Origin: Acidimicrobiaceae bacterium
Lineage (GTDB): Bacteria; Actinomycetota; Acidimicrobiia; Acidimicrobiales; RAAP-2
DNA: 55,177 nt
NCBI GenBank assembly: GCA_013044265.1
Contig: JABEUQ010000039.1
Coordinates: 1-55,177 of the forward strand
Direction of reading: 5' to 3'
The notes below the pieces were generated by a model. That model did not search any database and was not told the DNA's origin. It saw only the letters and a program-made list of their open reading frames with translations. Both the position numbers and the translations under genes were made by a program. Positions 1 through 10,101 of this stretch are shown in pieces (positions within the stretch are counted from its first letter, which is position 1; each line of letters begins with the position of its first letter).

Positions 1-150
1 CTTGTCCTTCACACCACCGGTGTCAATGACGATGCACGCCTTGAACTTGCTTGCCGCTGTCGCGCTAGTCGCGGCAACGCCAATCGTCACGGTTCCTAGG
101 ACCAGCGAACTGGCTCCCAGCACCATGCCGAGGCGACGAATATTCTTCAT
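1..150 (-). CDS. BMP-family ABC transporter substrate-binding protein (N-terminus only)
   Basis: Only the first 50 codons are inside the window; the gene runs off the left edge. The start ATG at 150 follows an AAGGGAGA ribosome site. The peptide opens with a basic stretch (MKNIRR) and a hydrophobic Sec-type signal ending near ATAAS, then KACIVIDTGGVKDK. The block DTGG followed by a charged DK-type sequence is characteristic of the BmpA/Med/PnrA family of nucleoside-type binding proteins, which normally read DTGGVDDKSFN at this point. No lipobox cysteine is visible in the signal peptide, although many family members are lipoproteins. The role (uptake of nucleosides or similar solutes through an ABC importer) is family knowledge; the transporter genes would lie to the left, outside the window. 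Confidence 0.72.
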   Translation of the reverse strand, partial: MKNIRRLGMVLGASSLVLGTVTIGVAATSATAASKFKACIVIDTGGVKDK

Positions 151-289
151 TTGATTCTCCCTTGTTGTAGTTGGCTCTCAGGCCCGACCACGGGTGCGCT
201 GTCTCCGACTAGACGGCGGACCCGTTTGTTGTCAACTGCCGACACTACTCCCCAATATGGTGAACCAGGGGTTCGAGAATTGTTACGAC

Positions 290-1786
290 TTAGTGTCCAA
301 CTACCGATGCCGCAGCTGCCGGGTCGACTGGCTGGGCGTGGTTGGAGTGGTGTCCGACCTTCGAAGGAAGGCTCAACGAGACCAGAAACGCGACCAGGGT
401 GATCGCCCCCGAGATCTCAAAGGCCCGGGTATAGCCCGCAACGTAGGCGAGTTTGGCCACGCGGGCCGCAGAATGGCTGCCCACCGGTGCTGAGTGCAAG
501 TACGACTGGGTGCGATCGTAGGCAACCGTACCTAAAACGGCCAAAGAAAGAGACCCACCTACCTGGCGGGCGGTGTTGAGGATTCCGGAGGCGAGACCAG
601 CGTCGGCACGGTCGACCTTCGCGGTCGCAGCTGTGGCGAGGGGCGCGAAGAGTAATCCCATGGCAAAGGAGCACAAGAATGCCGGGGTCAGGACGTCCTT
701 CCAGTACGAACTCGTCGGAGTGATCCGACTCATCCAGAAGAAACCGAGTGTGGCGAAGGCTGCTCCGACCAATAGCAGTGGCCGTACTCCGACTTTGACG
801 AGCAGTCGTGAACTGATCTGTGCGCCCACGATGATGCCAATCGCCATTGGTAAGAAGGCGAAGCCTGCGCGGACAGCGCCGTAGCCCAGAATGTTCTGAA
901 AGTAATACGTCAAGAAGTACCACATGGCAAAGAACGCGCCACCGGCGAGCAACATCACGATGTTGGCCACGCTGAGCGGACGTGACCGGAAGATGCGAAA
1001 GGGCACCAGTGGGTGTGAGGCGACGCGTGCCTCCCAGAAGAGGAATCCAATCAGTATCACTCCAGCCCCAGTGAGCCAGGAAATCGTCGACGACGAAGTC
1101 CAACTTGATGTGGTGGTGTTCACTACTCCGTAAATCAGCGCAGTGAGCCCGCCGGTGACGAGGACGGCCCCAGTGACGTCGAGTTTCGCGGTTGCGTCGC
1201 GGTTGCGCTTCTCTTGCAGGTATAACCCGGCCGCCACCGCGGCGGCAATCCCGAAGGGGACGTTGATGAAGAAAACCCAACGCCAGTTCGCCCACCCGGT
1301 GAGTAGACCTCCGGCGAGCCCCCCGACTGCACCACCCGCTCCCGCAACGGCGCTCCAGGCCCCAATGGCTTTGGGAAGACGTGGGCCGTGGAACGTGGTG
1401 ATGATGATGGTCAAGGTGGCGGGTGAGAGGATTGCACCTCCGAGACCTTGGATGGCCCGCGCGGCGATCATCTGAGGTCCGTTGGCGGCGAAGCCTGCCG
1501 CGACGCTCGCGACTGTGAAGACGCCAATACCGAGTAGGTACACCTTGCGGCGACCAAAGAGGTCAGCGGCTCGACCACCCAATAGTAAGAAGCCCGCAAA
1601 AGTCAACACGTAGGCGTTGATGATCCACTGGGCTTGGGCTTGACTGAGTCGAAGGTCGTGTCCCATGTGGGGTAGGGCGACGTTTACCACCGACACGTCG
1701 AGCACCACCATGAACTGCGCGACGCACGCTATCGAGAGGATCAGCCAATCTGGGGCGTGACGATGGGAGGTAATTTTTGACGACAT
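290..1786 (-). CDS. MFS drug exporter, DHA2 (EmrB/QacA) type
   Basis: A 498-residue membrane protein with the 14-helix plan of proton-driven multidrug exporters. The N-terminal helix contains QFMVVLDVSVVNVALP, the DHA2 motif D1, followed by the A-type loop GGRAADLFGRRK and the C-type motif in GAWSAVAGAGGAVGGLAGG. An upstream in-frame start at 1831 would add 15 polar residues, but the ATG at 1786 begins MSSKITS, has a GTGGAG site just upstream and gives a normal N-terminus. The gene is transcribed alone and leftwards, divergent from ettA. A perfect 14-bp palindrome lies 5 bp upstream of the start codon. The substrate cannot be read from sequence; export of small hydrophobic toxic compounds is the family role. 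Confidence 0.88.
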   Translation of the reverse strand: MSSKITSHRHAPDWLILSIACVAQFMVVLDVSVVNVALPHMGHDLRLSQAQAQWIINAYVLTFAGFLLLGGRAADLFGRRKVYLLGIGVFTVASVAAGFAANGPQMIAARAIQGLGGAILSPATLTIIITTFHGPRLPKAIGAWSAVAGAGGAVGGLAGGLLTGWANWRWVFFINVPFGIAAAVAAGLYLQEKRNRDATAKLDVTGAVLVTGGLTALIYGVVNTTTSSWTSSSTISWLTGAGVILIGFLFWEARVASHPLVPFRIFRSRPLSVANIVMLLAGGAFFAMWYFLTYYFQNILGYGAVRAGFAFLPMAIGIIVGAQISSRLLVKVGVRPLLLVGAAFATLGFFWMSRITPTSSYWKDVLTPAFLCSFAMGLLFAPLATAATAKVDRADAGLASGILNTARQVGGSLSLAVLGTVAYDRTQSYLHSAPVGSHSAARVAKLAYVAGYTRAFEISGAITLVAFLVSLSLPSKVGHHSNHAQPVDPAAAASVVGH

Positions 1787-1791
1787 ACACT

Positions 1792-1805
1792 CCACTTTAA
1801 AGTGG
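1792..1805. promoter_or_regulatory. Perfect 14-bp palindrome upstream of the DHA2 exporter
   Basis: The sequence CCACTTTAAAGTGG is its own reverse complement and ends 5 bp before the exporter's ATG (1786). Its position over the 5' leader fits an operator for a dimeric repressor of the TetR or MarR kind, which commonly control DHA2 exporters. No regulator gene adjoins it, so any cognate protein would be encoded elsewhere. It overlaps the exporter's ribosome-site region (GTGGAG), so binding there would also block initiation. Confidence 0.4.
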
Positions 1806-1899
1806 GTGGTGGCTGGTCGTAGCGCCCCCAATGGAACTCATGTACCGAGGGCGATCCACTTTCGCCGGTACCGGGCCTTGGTGATGTCAGACTGGTGCT

Positions 1900-3576
<1,677 letters not shown>

Positions 3577-3612
3577 TGACACGGTGTCGCCGCGACGACG
3601 CTGCAGGTCGTA

Positions 3613-4380
3613 GTGTGGCTAGGCGTGGCGGGCACTGATTACTCGACGTATCTAAAAATCAACGATTTGTTGACCCTGCAGGTTCCCCTCACCGAGGACG
3701 CACCTGACGAGCTGCTCTTCATCGTGGTGCACCAGTCCTACGAACTCTGGTTCAAGGTAATCATTGACGAACTGCAGCGCGCGAGCGCGGCCCTGTTTGA
3801 CGAGGAGCCGTGGAACGCGGTGCGTCACCTCGAGCGCATCGTCAAGATCGAGGACCTGTTGATCCAGCACTTACGGGTTCTCGAGTCGATGTCGCCCGAA
3901 GGATTTCTTGAGTTTCGCGACCCCCTCGATCCGGCGTCCGGCTTCCAATCCTTCCAATTCCGTGCCATTGAGTTCCTCTCGGGGGCCGGCAAGGTGGCGA
4001 TGCTGAACTTTCACCTCTTCGAGGAGTCAACGCGTTCGTGGCTCACCGAGATGAGTGAGTCCCCCTCATTATTGAGAGGCTTCGAACATTCGCTGGGCGC
4101 CGTACTGAACGCCGACGATGGGTCTGAGACCATTGACTTGGTACGGGCGTTGTATCTGGACCATCGCTCGTCGGCCACTGCAGCATTGCACGGAGTAGCC
4201 GAACTGATGATGGACCACGATGAGCACTTAGCCATGTGGCGTCACCAGCACATGTTGATGGCGGGGCGCCAGATTGGTCGGCGACCCGGCACCGGAGGGT
4301 CCGAGGGAATGGCGTACCTCGATACCACATTGTCCCAGCGTCTCTACCCAGTTCTTTGGGAAGTAAGGAGTGTCCTATGA
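3613..4380 (+). CDS. kynA: Tryptophan 2,3-dioxygenase
   Basis: A 255-residue cytosolic haem enzyme converting L-tryptophan and O2 to N-formyl-L-kynurenine. Diagnostic blocks are all present: FIVVHQSYELWFK, whose His is the distal active-site residue; SGFQSFQFR; and the haem-ligand segment MWRHQHMLM, where the second His of RHQH is the proximal ligand. This is followed by GTGGSEG, which contacts the substrate. The C-terminus YPVLWEVR is the usual end. The ORF opens with GTG at 3613; the ribosome site is weak, and a GTG at 3625 is an alternative. The stop overlaps the start of kynU in an ATGA junction, so the pair is translationally coupled. No kynurenine formamidase gene is adjacent, which leaves one step of the pathway unassigned. 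Confidence 0.95.
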   Translation: MWLGVAGTDYSTYLKINDLLTLQVPLTEDAPDELLFIVVHQSYELWFKVIIDELQRASAALFDEEPWNAVRHLERIVKIEDLLIQHLRVLESMSPEGFLEFRDPLDPASGFQSFQFRAIEFLSGAGKVAMLNFHLFEESTRSWLTEMSESPSLLRGFEHSLGAVLNADDGSETIDLVRALYLDHRSSATAALHGVAELMMDHDEHLAMWRHQHMLMAGRQIGRRPGTGGSEGMAYLDTTLSQRLYPVLWEVRSVL

Positions 4381-5609
4381 TCACCCGCGATGATTGCCGA
4401 GCTCTCGATGAGCGTGACCCCTTAGCGGAGTTGCGTGGCGAGTTCATTCTGGCCAAAGAGGAGATCTACCTCGATGGCAACTCCCTGGGCCCCGTGACAC
4501 GTGGGACCCAGCGGCGTGTCAACCAGGTCATTGAGCACGAGTGGGCGGAGGGTCTGGTGCGCTCGTGGAACGCGGCGCAGTGGATGGACGCACCACTGAA
4601 ACTCGGCGACCGGCTCGCGCCGCTCATTGGTGCGCACGCCGGAGAAGTCCTGGTGGCCGACACTCTGACTTTTCTGCTCGCCAAGATCATCGGTGGCTCG
4701 CTCGAGTTGCGTCCTGAGCGTCACGTCATCATTACTGACGCTGTCAACTTCCACTCCGATCTCTATATCGTCGCGGGGATGGCTCGCCTCGTGGGTCGCG
4801 AGATAGTCGTGAAGACCATCGATCGCAATACGTTGGACGAACACCTCGACGAGGATGTCGCTCTGGTGATGTTGACTCAGGTGGACTTTCGAACTGGCGA
4901 AATGCTCGATATGGCGGGCATCACTCGCGCCGTGCACGAGGTCGGAGCCCTCATGCTCTGGGACTTCGCTCACTCGACGGGGGCAGTTCCTCTGGACGTC
5001 ACCTCCGCTGACGTTGACTTCGCGGCGGGTTGTGGCTACAAGTACTTAAACGGTGGGCCCGGGGCACCGGCTTTCATGTACGTGGCGCCACGCTGGCAGG
5101 GAGTGTTGCGTAACCCACTTCCGGGCTGGCTCGGTCACGCGCGACCCTTCGACTTCGAGTCGACCTACGAATCAGCTCCGGGGATGCGTGCCTACGTGAC
5201 GTCCTCACCCTCGGTGATTGCCCTCGGTGCGCTCGACGGAGCTCTCGAAGTCTTCGAGCGTACGACCATGGCCGCGATCCGTGAAAAGAGCCTGGCCCTG
5301 ACCGATCTCTTTATTGAATTGGTGGAAGAGTCGTTGCCCGGTGTCTTTGAGTTGGTGACACCGCGTGAACACGACCAGCGTGGAAGTCAGGTCGCGTTGC
5401 GACACTCGAACGGTTATGGAATTATCCAAGCCCTGATTGAGCGGGGTGTCACCGGCGACTTCCGAGCACCCGATATTTGCCGCTTCGGGTTCGCCCCGCT
5501 CTATCTGCGCTACGTCGATATCTACGACGCGGTGCAAATCCTGGTCGAGGTGATGTCGAGTTCCGCCTACCTCGATACGAAGTACGAACGTCGTTTGGCC
5601 GTGACCTGA
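4377..5609 (+). CDS. kynU: Kynureninase
   Basis: A 410-residue PLP-dependent fold-type I hydrolase that splits L-kynurenine into anthranilate and L-alanine. The N-terminus contains YLDGNSLGP, a hallmark of kynureninase. The PLP lysine lies in GCGYKYLNGGPGAP and the cofactor-binding Asp in LMLWDFAHSTGA. The C-terminal FRAPDICRFGFAPLY, including the substrate-contacting RFG region, is also conserved. The ATG at 4377 is preceded by AAGGAG and overlaps the kynA stop; the longer open frame to the left has no ribosome site. The two genes make an aerobic tryptophan-to-anthranilate route. The stop codon lies 1 bp from the convergent purU stop. Confidence 0.95.
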   Translation: MITRDDCRALDERDPLAELRGEFILAKEEIYLDGNSLGPVTRGTQRRVNQVIEHEWAEGLVRSWNAAQWMDAPLKLGDRLAPLIGAHAGEVLVADTLTFLLAKIIGGSLELRPERHVIITDAVNFHSDLYIVAGMARLVGREIVVKTIDRNTLDEHLDEDVALVMLTQVDFRTGEMLDMAGITRAVHEVGALMLWDFAHSTGAVPLDVTSADVDFAAGCGYKYLNGGPGAPAFMYVAPRWQGVLRNPLPGWLGHARPFDFESTYESAPGMRAYVTSSPSVIALGALDGALEVFERTTMAAIREKSLALTDLFIELVEESLPGVFELVTPREHDQRGSQVALRHSNGYGIIQALIERGVTGDFRAPDICRFGFAPLYLRYVDIYDAVQILVEVMSSSAYLDTKYERRLAVT

Positions 5610-5610
5610 G

Positions 5611-6459
5611 TCACTGCGAGAAGACGACGGTGCGCTGGCCCACGAGGGCCACACGGTCTTCGGCGAGAAGTCGGGCCGCGCGCGCCAAGACGTTGCGCTC
5701 GACGTCGCGTCCCAGAGTTACGAGGTCCTCGGGACGACGTGCGTGGGTGACGCGAACCACGTCTTGTTCGATGATGGGTCCCTCGTCGAGATCCGCCGTG
5801 ACGAAGTGCGCAGTCGCGCCGATGAGTTTGACGCCACGTTCGTAGGCTTGGTGGTACGGACGCGCACCCTTGAAGCCGGGCAGGAACGAGTGGTGGATAT
5901 TGACGGCGCGTCCGGCGAGGTCGGCGCAGAGACCGGCGGAGAGAACTTGCATATAGCGAGCGAGAATGACGAAGTCAACGTTGAAGCGTTCGAGTAGCGA
6001 GCGAACTTGGTCCTCGGCGTTGGCCTTGGTTTCGGGGGTGACGGGAATCTCGTAGTACGGCACTGCGTAACGCTGGGCGAGTTCGCCGCAGTGTGGATGG
6101 TTGCTCACGATCGCCACGATGTCGAGGGGCAGGTCGCCGGAATCGCGGCGATAGAGGAGTTCAGCTAAGCAGTGGTCGTACTGCGACACCATGACCAGGG
6201 CGCGCCGGCGCGTGCCTTCGCGGCGCAAAGAGAGTTCGGGTGCAAAAGGAGCCAGGGCCAGACTCAGCAGAGTTCGAACCGCTTCAATTTCATCGGAGCC
6301 GGTCTCGAAACGGGTACGCATGCAGAACTGTGACGTCACCGGATCGGTGAACTGGTCGTTCTCTAGGATGTTGCCCCCGACACCGACGATGGCCGACGAC
6401 GTCGCTAAGACGATGCCCGGTTGGTCGATGCACTGCAGGGTGACGACGTAGACAGTCAC
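5611..6459 (-). CDS. purU: Formyltetrahydrofolate deformylase
   Basis: A 282-residue protein hydrolysing 10-formyl-THF to formate and THF, balancing the one-carbon pool. The N-terminal about 85 residues form an ACT domain (CIDQPGIVLATSSAIVGVGGN) and the rest is the formyltransferase-fold catalytic domain. Active-site blocks NIHHSFLPGFKGARPY and DLDEGPIIEQD carry the Asn-His-Asp triad, and GAT before AHFV is conserved. The length equals E. coli PurU (280). I chose the GTG at 6459 because AAGGAG lies just upstream and translation from there gives VTVYVVTLQCIDQPG; the open frame continues far to the right only as antisense to the neighbouring MFS gene. Convergent with kynU. Release of formate is a possible metabolic link to N-formylkynurenine breakdown, but that is inference. 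Confidence 0.93.
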   Translation of the reverse strand: MTVYVVTLQCIDQPGIVLATSSAIVGVGGNILENDQFTDPVTSQFCMRTRFETGSDEIEAVRTLLSLALAPFAPELSLRREGTRRRALVMVSQYDHCLAELLYRRDSGDLPLDIVAIVSNHPHCGELAQRYAVPYYEIPVTPETKANAEDQVRSLLERFNVDFVILARYMQVLSAGLCADLAGRAVNIHHSFLPGFKGARPYHQAYERGVKLIGATAHFVTADLDEGPIIEQDVVRVTHARRPEDLVTLGRDVERNVLARAARLLAEDRVALVGQRTVVFSQ

Positions 6460-6494
6460 GGCTCTCCTTTCATACAGGGTACAAGGCGCGGTGA

Positions 6495-7955
6495 CTATTC
6501 CCCGAGTTGGCCCAGTCCACTGGCGCCGAGTTCGGCACTCTCCTCCATCATTTCTATGGTGGCCGGCGACGAGGTGCCCGCGGGGGTGCGACCCAGCAAG
6601 AGATAGCTCAGGACCGCCGTGAACACGAGCAGACCTGCGGCAATGTGGAGAGTGGTGAGGAAACCTGCTTGGACTGGCAAACTGGCCCCAGCCACGGTGT
6701 AGTGCGCGAGGATGGCCCCCGCGGCCGCGGATCCAATAGATAATCCGATGCTGCGAAGCAGTTGATAGAAGCCGAGCGCCGCACCGGTATCCGCCTCTGG
6801 GGTGACCCTCACGATGTAGCCGGGCATGGCGGCAAAGGTGAGTCCGCCACCCAGACCGGCAATTCCCATGGCGACGAAGGCTTCCCATAGTGTGCGGTGC
6901 TCGTAGGAGAACGTGAGAGCGGCCGCTGCGAAGAGCATGGCGCCCATGGGCACGGTGATACGCGCGTTGAAGTGGCGCACGAGGAGGGGTACGAATCGGC
7001 TCGCGGAGAAGGTGCCGACCGAGAGCGGGACGAGGAGCAGTCCCGAAGTGAAGATCGATGAGCCAAAACCGAATCCTGTGCTCCTGGGCACCTGGACGTA
7101 CTCGACGACCACGGGCATGAAAAGGTACATCGATACTGAGATCAGGAATCCCGATGCGTCCGAAGTGATGACAGCGCGATGTCGCGACTGACGGAGGTTG
7201 ACCAGGGGATCGTGGCGGCGTAGTTCGTAGAAACACCACACGACGAGAAGTGCCCCGCCACCCACGCCCAGGGTCAAGGAGAGCGGAGAAGTCCAGCCCC
7301 ACACCTGGCCCTCACCCATGAGCGACAAGATACCGACCAGCGACAGAGTCAAGATCACGGCACCCACGAGGTCGAAGTCCCGATGCGCGTGCGCTGTGGT
7401 GTCGGGTAGTACCTTCGAAGCAAGAATCAGCGTGGCGCCAATGAGCACTGCCGCGAACCAAAAAGCGCTGTGGTAATCGAAATACTGGGCAATCACGCTG
7501 GTCAAGGGGTAACCCAGTCCGACCCCGATGGCCGCGGTGACCGAAAGTGACGCAATAGTCGTCGCTGCTTGCGGGGGAGTCAGATGACTCCGTGCGATCG
7601 TCATCGTCACTGGCAGGAGGCCCATACCGAGCCCCTGGAGACTTCTACCGGCCAGGAGCCAGACGAAGTCAGTGGAGAGCGCGGACATCACGAGTCCGAC
7701 GAGAACAATTGAGAGCGCTACGAGGACGACGCGTCGCTGCAGGTGCCCGTCGGCGAGGCGACCCATCACCGGAGTCGCCAGCGCTCCGGTGAGCAGCGTG
7801 GCGGTGAGAATCCATTCGGCCGTGCTGAGTGGGATTTTGTTGGCTTGTGCGACGGTGCCAATCAATGGTGCGCCGAGGCTTCCGATGATGGACATCATCG
7901 TGGCGAGCAGGGTCAGCGTGAGTCGCAGAGTTCGAGTGGAGGGGGTGGTCGCCAC
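6495..7955 (-). CDS. MFS exporter, DHA2-like
   Basis: A 486-residue multi-helix membrane protein. The first helix region LTLTLLATMMSIIGSL is followed by GRLADGHLQRR, the MFS A-motif, and RSLQGLGMGLLPV, the B-type motif with its Arg. The C-terminal half contains GLGGGLTFAAMPGYI and a final helix pair, compatible with 14 helices. I place the start at GTG 7955 (VATTPSTRTLRL), 4 bp after the stop of the upstream dehydrogenase gene; the 52 extra upstream codons in frame are Arg-rich and antisense-like. It is apparently co-transcribed with the 3-hydroxyacyl-CoA dehydrogenase. The substrate is not predictable. The C-terminal about 30 residues are soluble and acidic (EMMEESAELG). Confidence 0.85.
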   Translation of the reverse strand: MATTPSTRTLRLTLTLLATMMSIIGSLGAPLIGTVAQANKIPLSTAEWILTATLLTGALATPVMGRLADGHLQRRVVLVALSIVLVGLVMSALSTDFVWLLAGRSLQGLGMGLLPVTMTIARSHLTPPQAATTIASLSVTAAIGVGLGYPLTSVIAQYFDYHSAFWFAAVLIGATLILASKVLPDTTAHAHRDFDLVGAVILTLSLVGILSLMGEGQVWGWTSPLSLTLGVGGGALLVVWCFYELRRHDPLVNLRQSRHRAVITSDASGFLISVSMYLFMPVVVEYVQVPRSTGFGFGSSIFTSGLLLVPLSVGTFSASRFVPLLVRHFNARITVPMGAMLFAAAALTFSYEHRTLWEAFVAMGIAGLGGGLTFAAMPGYIVRVTPEADTGAALGFYQLLRSIGLSIGSAAAGAILAHYTVAGASLPVQAGFLTTLHIAAGLLVFTAVLSYLLLGRTPAGTSSPATIEMMEESAELGASGLGQLGE

Positions 7956-7959
7956 GGGT

Positions 7960-8814
7960 CTACGTGTGATACGAGTAAAATCCCTGGCCCGACTTGCGAC
8001 CCAATTGGCCGGCCGCGACCATACGAGCGAGTAACGGTGGCGTCGCATAGTGACTCTCGCGGAATTCGGCGTAGAGCGATTCCGCCACCGCGGCGGTGGT
8101 GTCGAGGCCAATGAGGTCAGTGAGAGCGAGGGGGCCCATTGGATGCGCGCAGCCGAGTGTCATAGCGGTGTCGATGTCGCCAGCCGTTGCGACTCCAGCC
8201 TCGAACATACGAATTGCCGATAGCAGGTAGGGGATCAGCAGCGCGTTCACTACGAATCCGGCTCGGTCCGGTGAGGCGATCGGCGTCTTGGCGAGTCGCT
8301 CGCTCGCCAGCGCGCGCGCGGCTGTGATCGTCTCGGCGCTGGTCAGCAGTGATGGCGTCACTTCAACGAGTTTCATCACTGGCACTGGATTGAAAAAGTG
8401 CAGTCCGATCACGAACTCGGGACGCGACGTGGCGGCGGCGAGAGTCGCGATGGGGATTGACGAGGTGTTCGTGGCGAGAATTGCCCGTCGATCACTCAGT
8501 ACCTCATCGAGGCGACGAAAGACGTCGAGTTTGACTGCTGCATCCTCGGCGACTGCTTCAATGATGAAGGGGAAATCACGAAGTTCGTCGAAGTCAGTGC
8601 TAAAACGTAAGCGATCGAGAGCGGACTGAGTGTCTTCTGAACTGATTTTGCCGGCGTTGTTGGCCCTGGCCAACGACGCGTGGACGCGCTGGCGTCCGAC
8701 GTCGAGGGCGTTATGGTCACGTTCGATGACCAGAGCTTCGAGCCCGGAGCGCGCGAGGACCTCTGCAATACCTGAACCCATCAGGCCGCAACCAATTACA
8801 CCGATTCGATCCAC
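7960..8814 (-). CDS. hbd: 3-hydroxybutyryl-CoA / 3-hydroxyacyl-CoA dehydrogenase
   Basis: A 284-residue NAD(P)-dependent enzyme oxidising (S)-3-hydroxyacyl-CoA to 3-ketoacyl-CoA in fatty-acid or butyrate metabolism. The N-terminal Rossmann motif is IGVIGCGLMGSGIAEVLARSG. NTSSIPI and GLHFFNPVPVMKLVEV carry the catalytic Ser/His region. The C-terminal domain has DRAGFVVNALL and GCAHPMGPLALTDLIGLD. The length matches stand-alone Hbd/FadB2 proteins (282-286). The GTG at 8814 is preceded by a full AGGAGG ribosome site, so the longer open frame to 8952 is rejected. The stop is 4 bp from the downstream MFS start. No thiolase or enoyl-CoA hydratase is adjacent, so the exact pathway is unclear. Confidence 0.9.
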   Translation of the reverse strand: MDRIGVIGCGLMGSGIAEVLARSGLEALVIERDHNALDVGRQRVHASLARANNAGKISSEDTQSALDRLRFSTDFDELRDFPFIIEAVAEDAAVKLDVFRRLDEVLSDRRAILATNTSSIPIATLAAATSRPEFVIGLHFFNPVPVMKLVEVTPSLLTSAETITAARALASERLAKTPIASPDRAGFVVNALLIPYLLSAIRMFEAGVATAGDIDTAMTLGCAHPMGPLALTDLIGLDTTAAVAESLYAEFRESHYATPPLLARMVAAGQLGRKSGQGFYSYHT

Positions 8815-8972
8815 GGGACCTCCTAGCCAACAGCTCGTGGCTGTGCGTCCTAAAAAGTCTAGGTCGGCCAGAGTCGGTGCGATTAAGAGCACAACGAACA
8901 ACTGCGTTCGAGCGAATGGGTAAAGTGAAGTGGCGCAGTGCACGCTGTGCATTCATTCGAAAGGAGACGTCG

Positions 8973-9455
8973 ATGGACACCATCAACGTCATCGTAGAAA
9001 TCCCCGCGGGAAGCCAGAACAAATACGAGTTGGACCACGAGACCAACATGATGAAGTTGGACCGTCACCTGATCGTGTCGATGGGCTACCCCGCGGAATA
9101 CGGCTTCATCCCCGATACGTTGGGTGGTGATGGCGATCCTCTCGACGCTCTCGTGCTGACCGCGTACCCTACTTTCCCCGGCTGCCTCATCGAAGCACGC
9201 GTATTGGGGATGTGCATCATGACTGACGAGAAGGGCGAGGATGCCAAACTCATCACGGTGCCCGCGTACGACCCAGCCTGGAAGTCGGCCACGGACATTG
9301 GTGACGTGCCCAAGGCGACGCTCGATCGCATCAGTCACTTCTTCACCGTCTATAAGGACCTCGACGAAGGCAAGTGGGTGAAGGTGGAGAACTACGTGGG
9401 GCGCGATGCGGCGCTCGCCGAGGTCGCCGCGTCGCAGGCGCGATACCCGGGCTGA
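8973..9455 (+). CDS. ppa: Inorganic pyrophosphatase (family I)
   Basis: A 160-residue cytosolic enzyme hydrolysing pyrophosphate to two phosphates. The family signature DGDPLDALVL supplies the Mg-binding aspartates. YPAEYGFIPDTLGGDG and the VPAYDPAW region are also conserved. The start ATG at 8973 has AAGGAG 7 bp upstream. The length matches actinobacterial Ppa (about 160-165), shorter than E. coli (176). It is divergent from the 3-hydroxyacyl-CoA dehydrogenase gene and followed 11 bp later by a membrane protein gene, which suggests a two-gene transcript. Confidence 0.96.
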   Translation: MDTINVIVEIPAGSQNKYELDHETNMMKLDRHLIVSMGYPAEYGFIPDTLGGDGDPLDALVLTAYPTFPGCLIEARVLGMCIMTDEKGEDAKLITVPAYDPAWKSATDIGDVPKATLDRISHFFTVYKDLDEGKWVKVENYVGRDAALAEVAASQARYPG

Positions 9456-9466
9456 TCGAGGTTGGC

Positions 9467-10072
9467 ATGAGTCTGACGTCAGTTCAGCCTCGACACGCTC
9501 TCGTGGCTACCCAGGTGGTCTTCTTCGTCTGCGTGTTGGGTTGTGTGCTGGTCGACCCGAGCCACCAGGCTGAGTTATACGGGATTTCGTATTACGGAGT
9601 GCACGCGCCGACGTTGCCGCTCGTGGTCGTTGGTTACGGGGTTGGGGCGGTGGGGATGTGGCGCGCCGCCAAACACGTCGAGGCTCTCGAAGTGCCTGGT
9701 TTCTTAGCGCTCGGGCTTCGCGTGGTTTCGGTGGCGTTACCCCTGGAGTTACTCACTCCCTTCAACCACGGGGCTTTTTTCAACTGGACGCACATGGTGA
9801 TCGGGATAGTTATCGGACTCACTCAGATGGCGACGGGGACCCTGTTACTACTGCGTCAACCCCGAGGGGTTGCGTTGGTGGCGTTCTTGGTGCAACTCCT
9901 GGGTGGACTCGTCGCCGCGATCTCGTTACCCGATTGGGGCTTTGACCACATGCTCGAGGGGGAGATGCTCTTCGAGTTGGGATTCTCGGGGTGTCTGGTG
10001 TTGTGGGTCTACCTGGCTCCGACGAAGAGTGAGGCTCTGGCGAATCTGCAAAATAGTCACGGTGGGCAGTAG
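9467..10072 (+). CDS. Predicted integral membrane protein of unknown function
   Basis: A 201-residue protein with about six hydrophobic segments (for example LVATQVVFFVCVLGCVLV near residue 14, and MVIGIVIGLTQMATGTLLLL mid-protein). The ATG at 9467 gives MSLTSVQPRH; the longer frame to 9374 overlaps ppa. Loops carry conserved-looking aromatic sequences (YGISYYGVHAPTLPL, NHGAFFNWTHM). I do not recognise the family. It probably shares a transcript with ppa (11-bp gap). A strongly structured intergenic region starts 30 bp after its stop. Confidence 0.7.
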   Translation: MSLTSVQPRHALVATQVVFFVCVLGCVLVDPSHQAELYGISYYGVHAPTLPLVVVGYGVGAVGMWRAAKHVEALEVPGFLALGLRVVSVALPLELLTPFNHGAFFNWTHMVIGIVIGLTQMATGTLLLLRQPRGVALVAFLVQLLGGLVAAISLPDWGFDHMLEGEMLFELGFSGCLVLWVYLAPTKSEALANLQNSHGGQ

Positions 10073-10101
10073 CGGCTTCATCAGAATCTCAGCGCCGCTG
10101 C

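Noticed and set aside
417..1295. 292-codon frame overlapping the first DHA2 exporter
   Set aside because: Same strand as the exporter in another phase, with Arg/His-rich composition and no recognisable domain.
6460..7302. Extension of the purU frame to 563 residues
   Set aside because: The added 281 residues overlap the MFS gene and are Arg/His/Pro-rich; the GTG at 6459 has a strong ribosome site and gives the normal PurU length.
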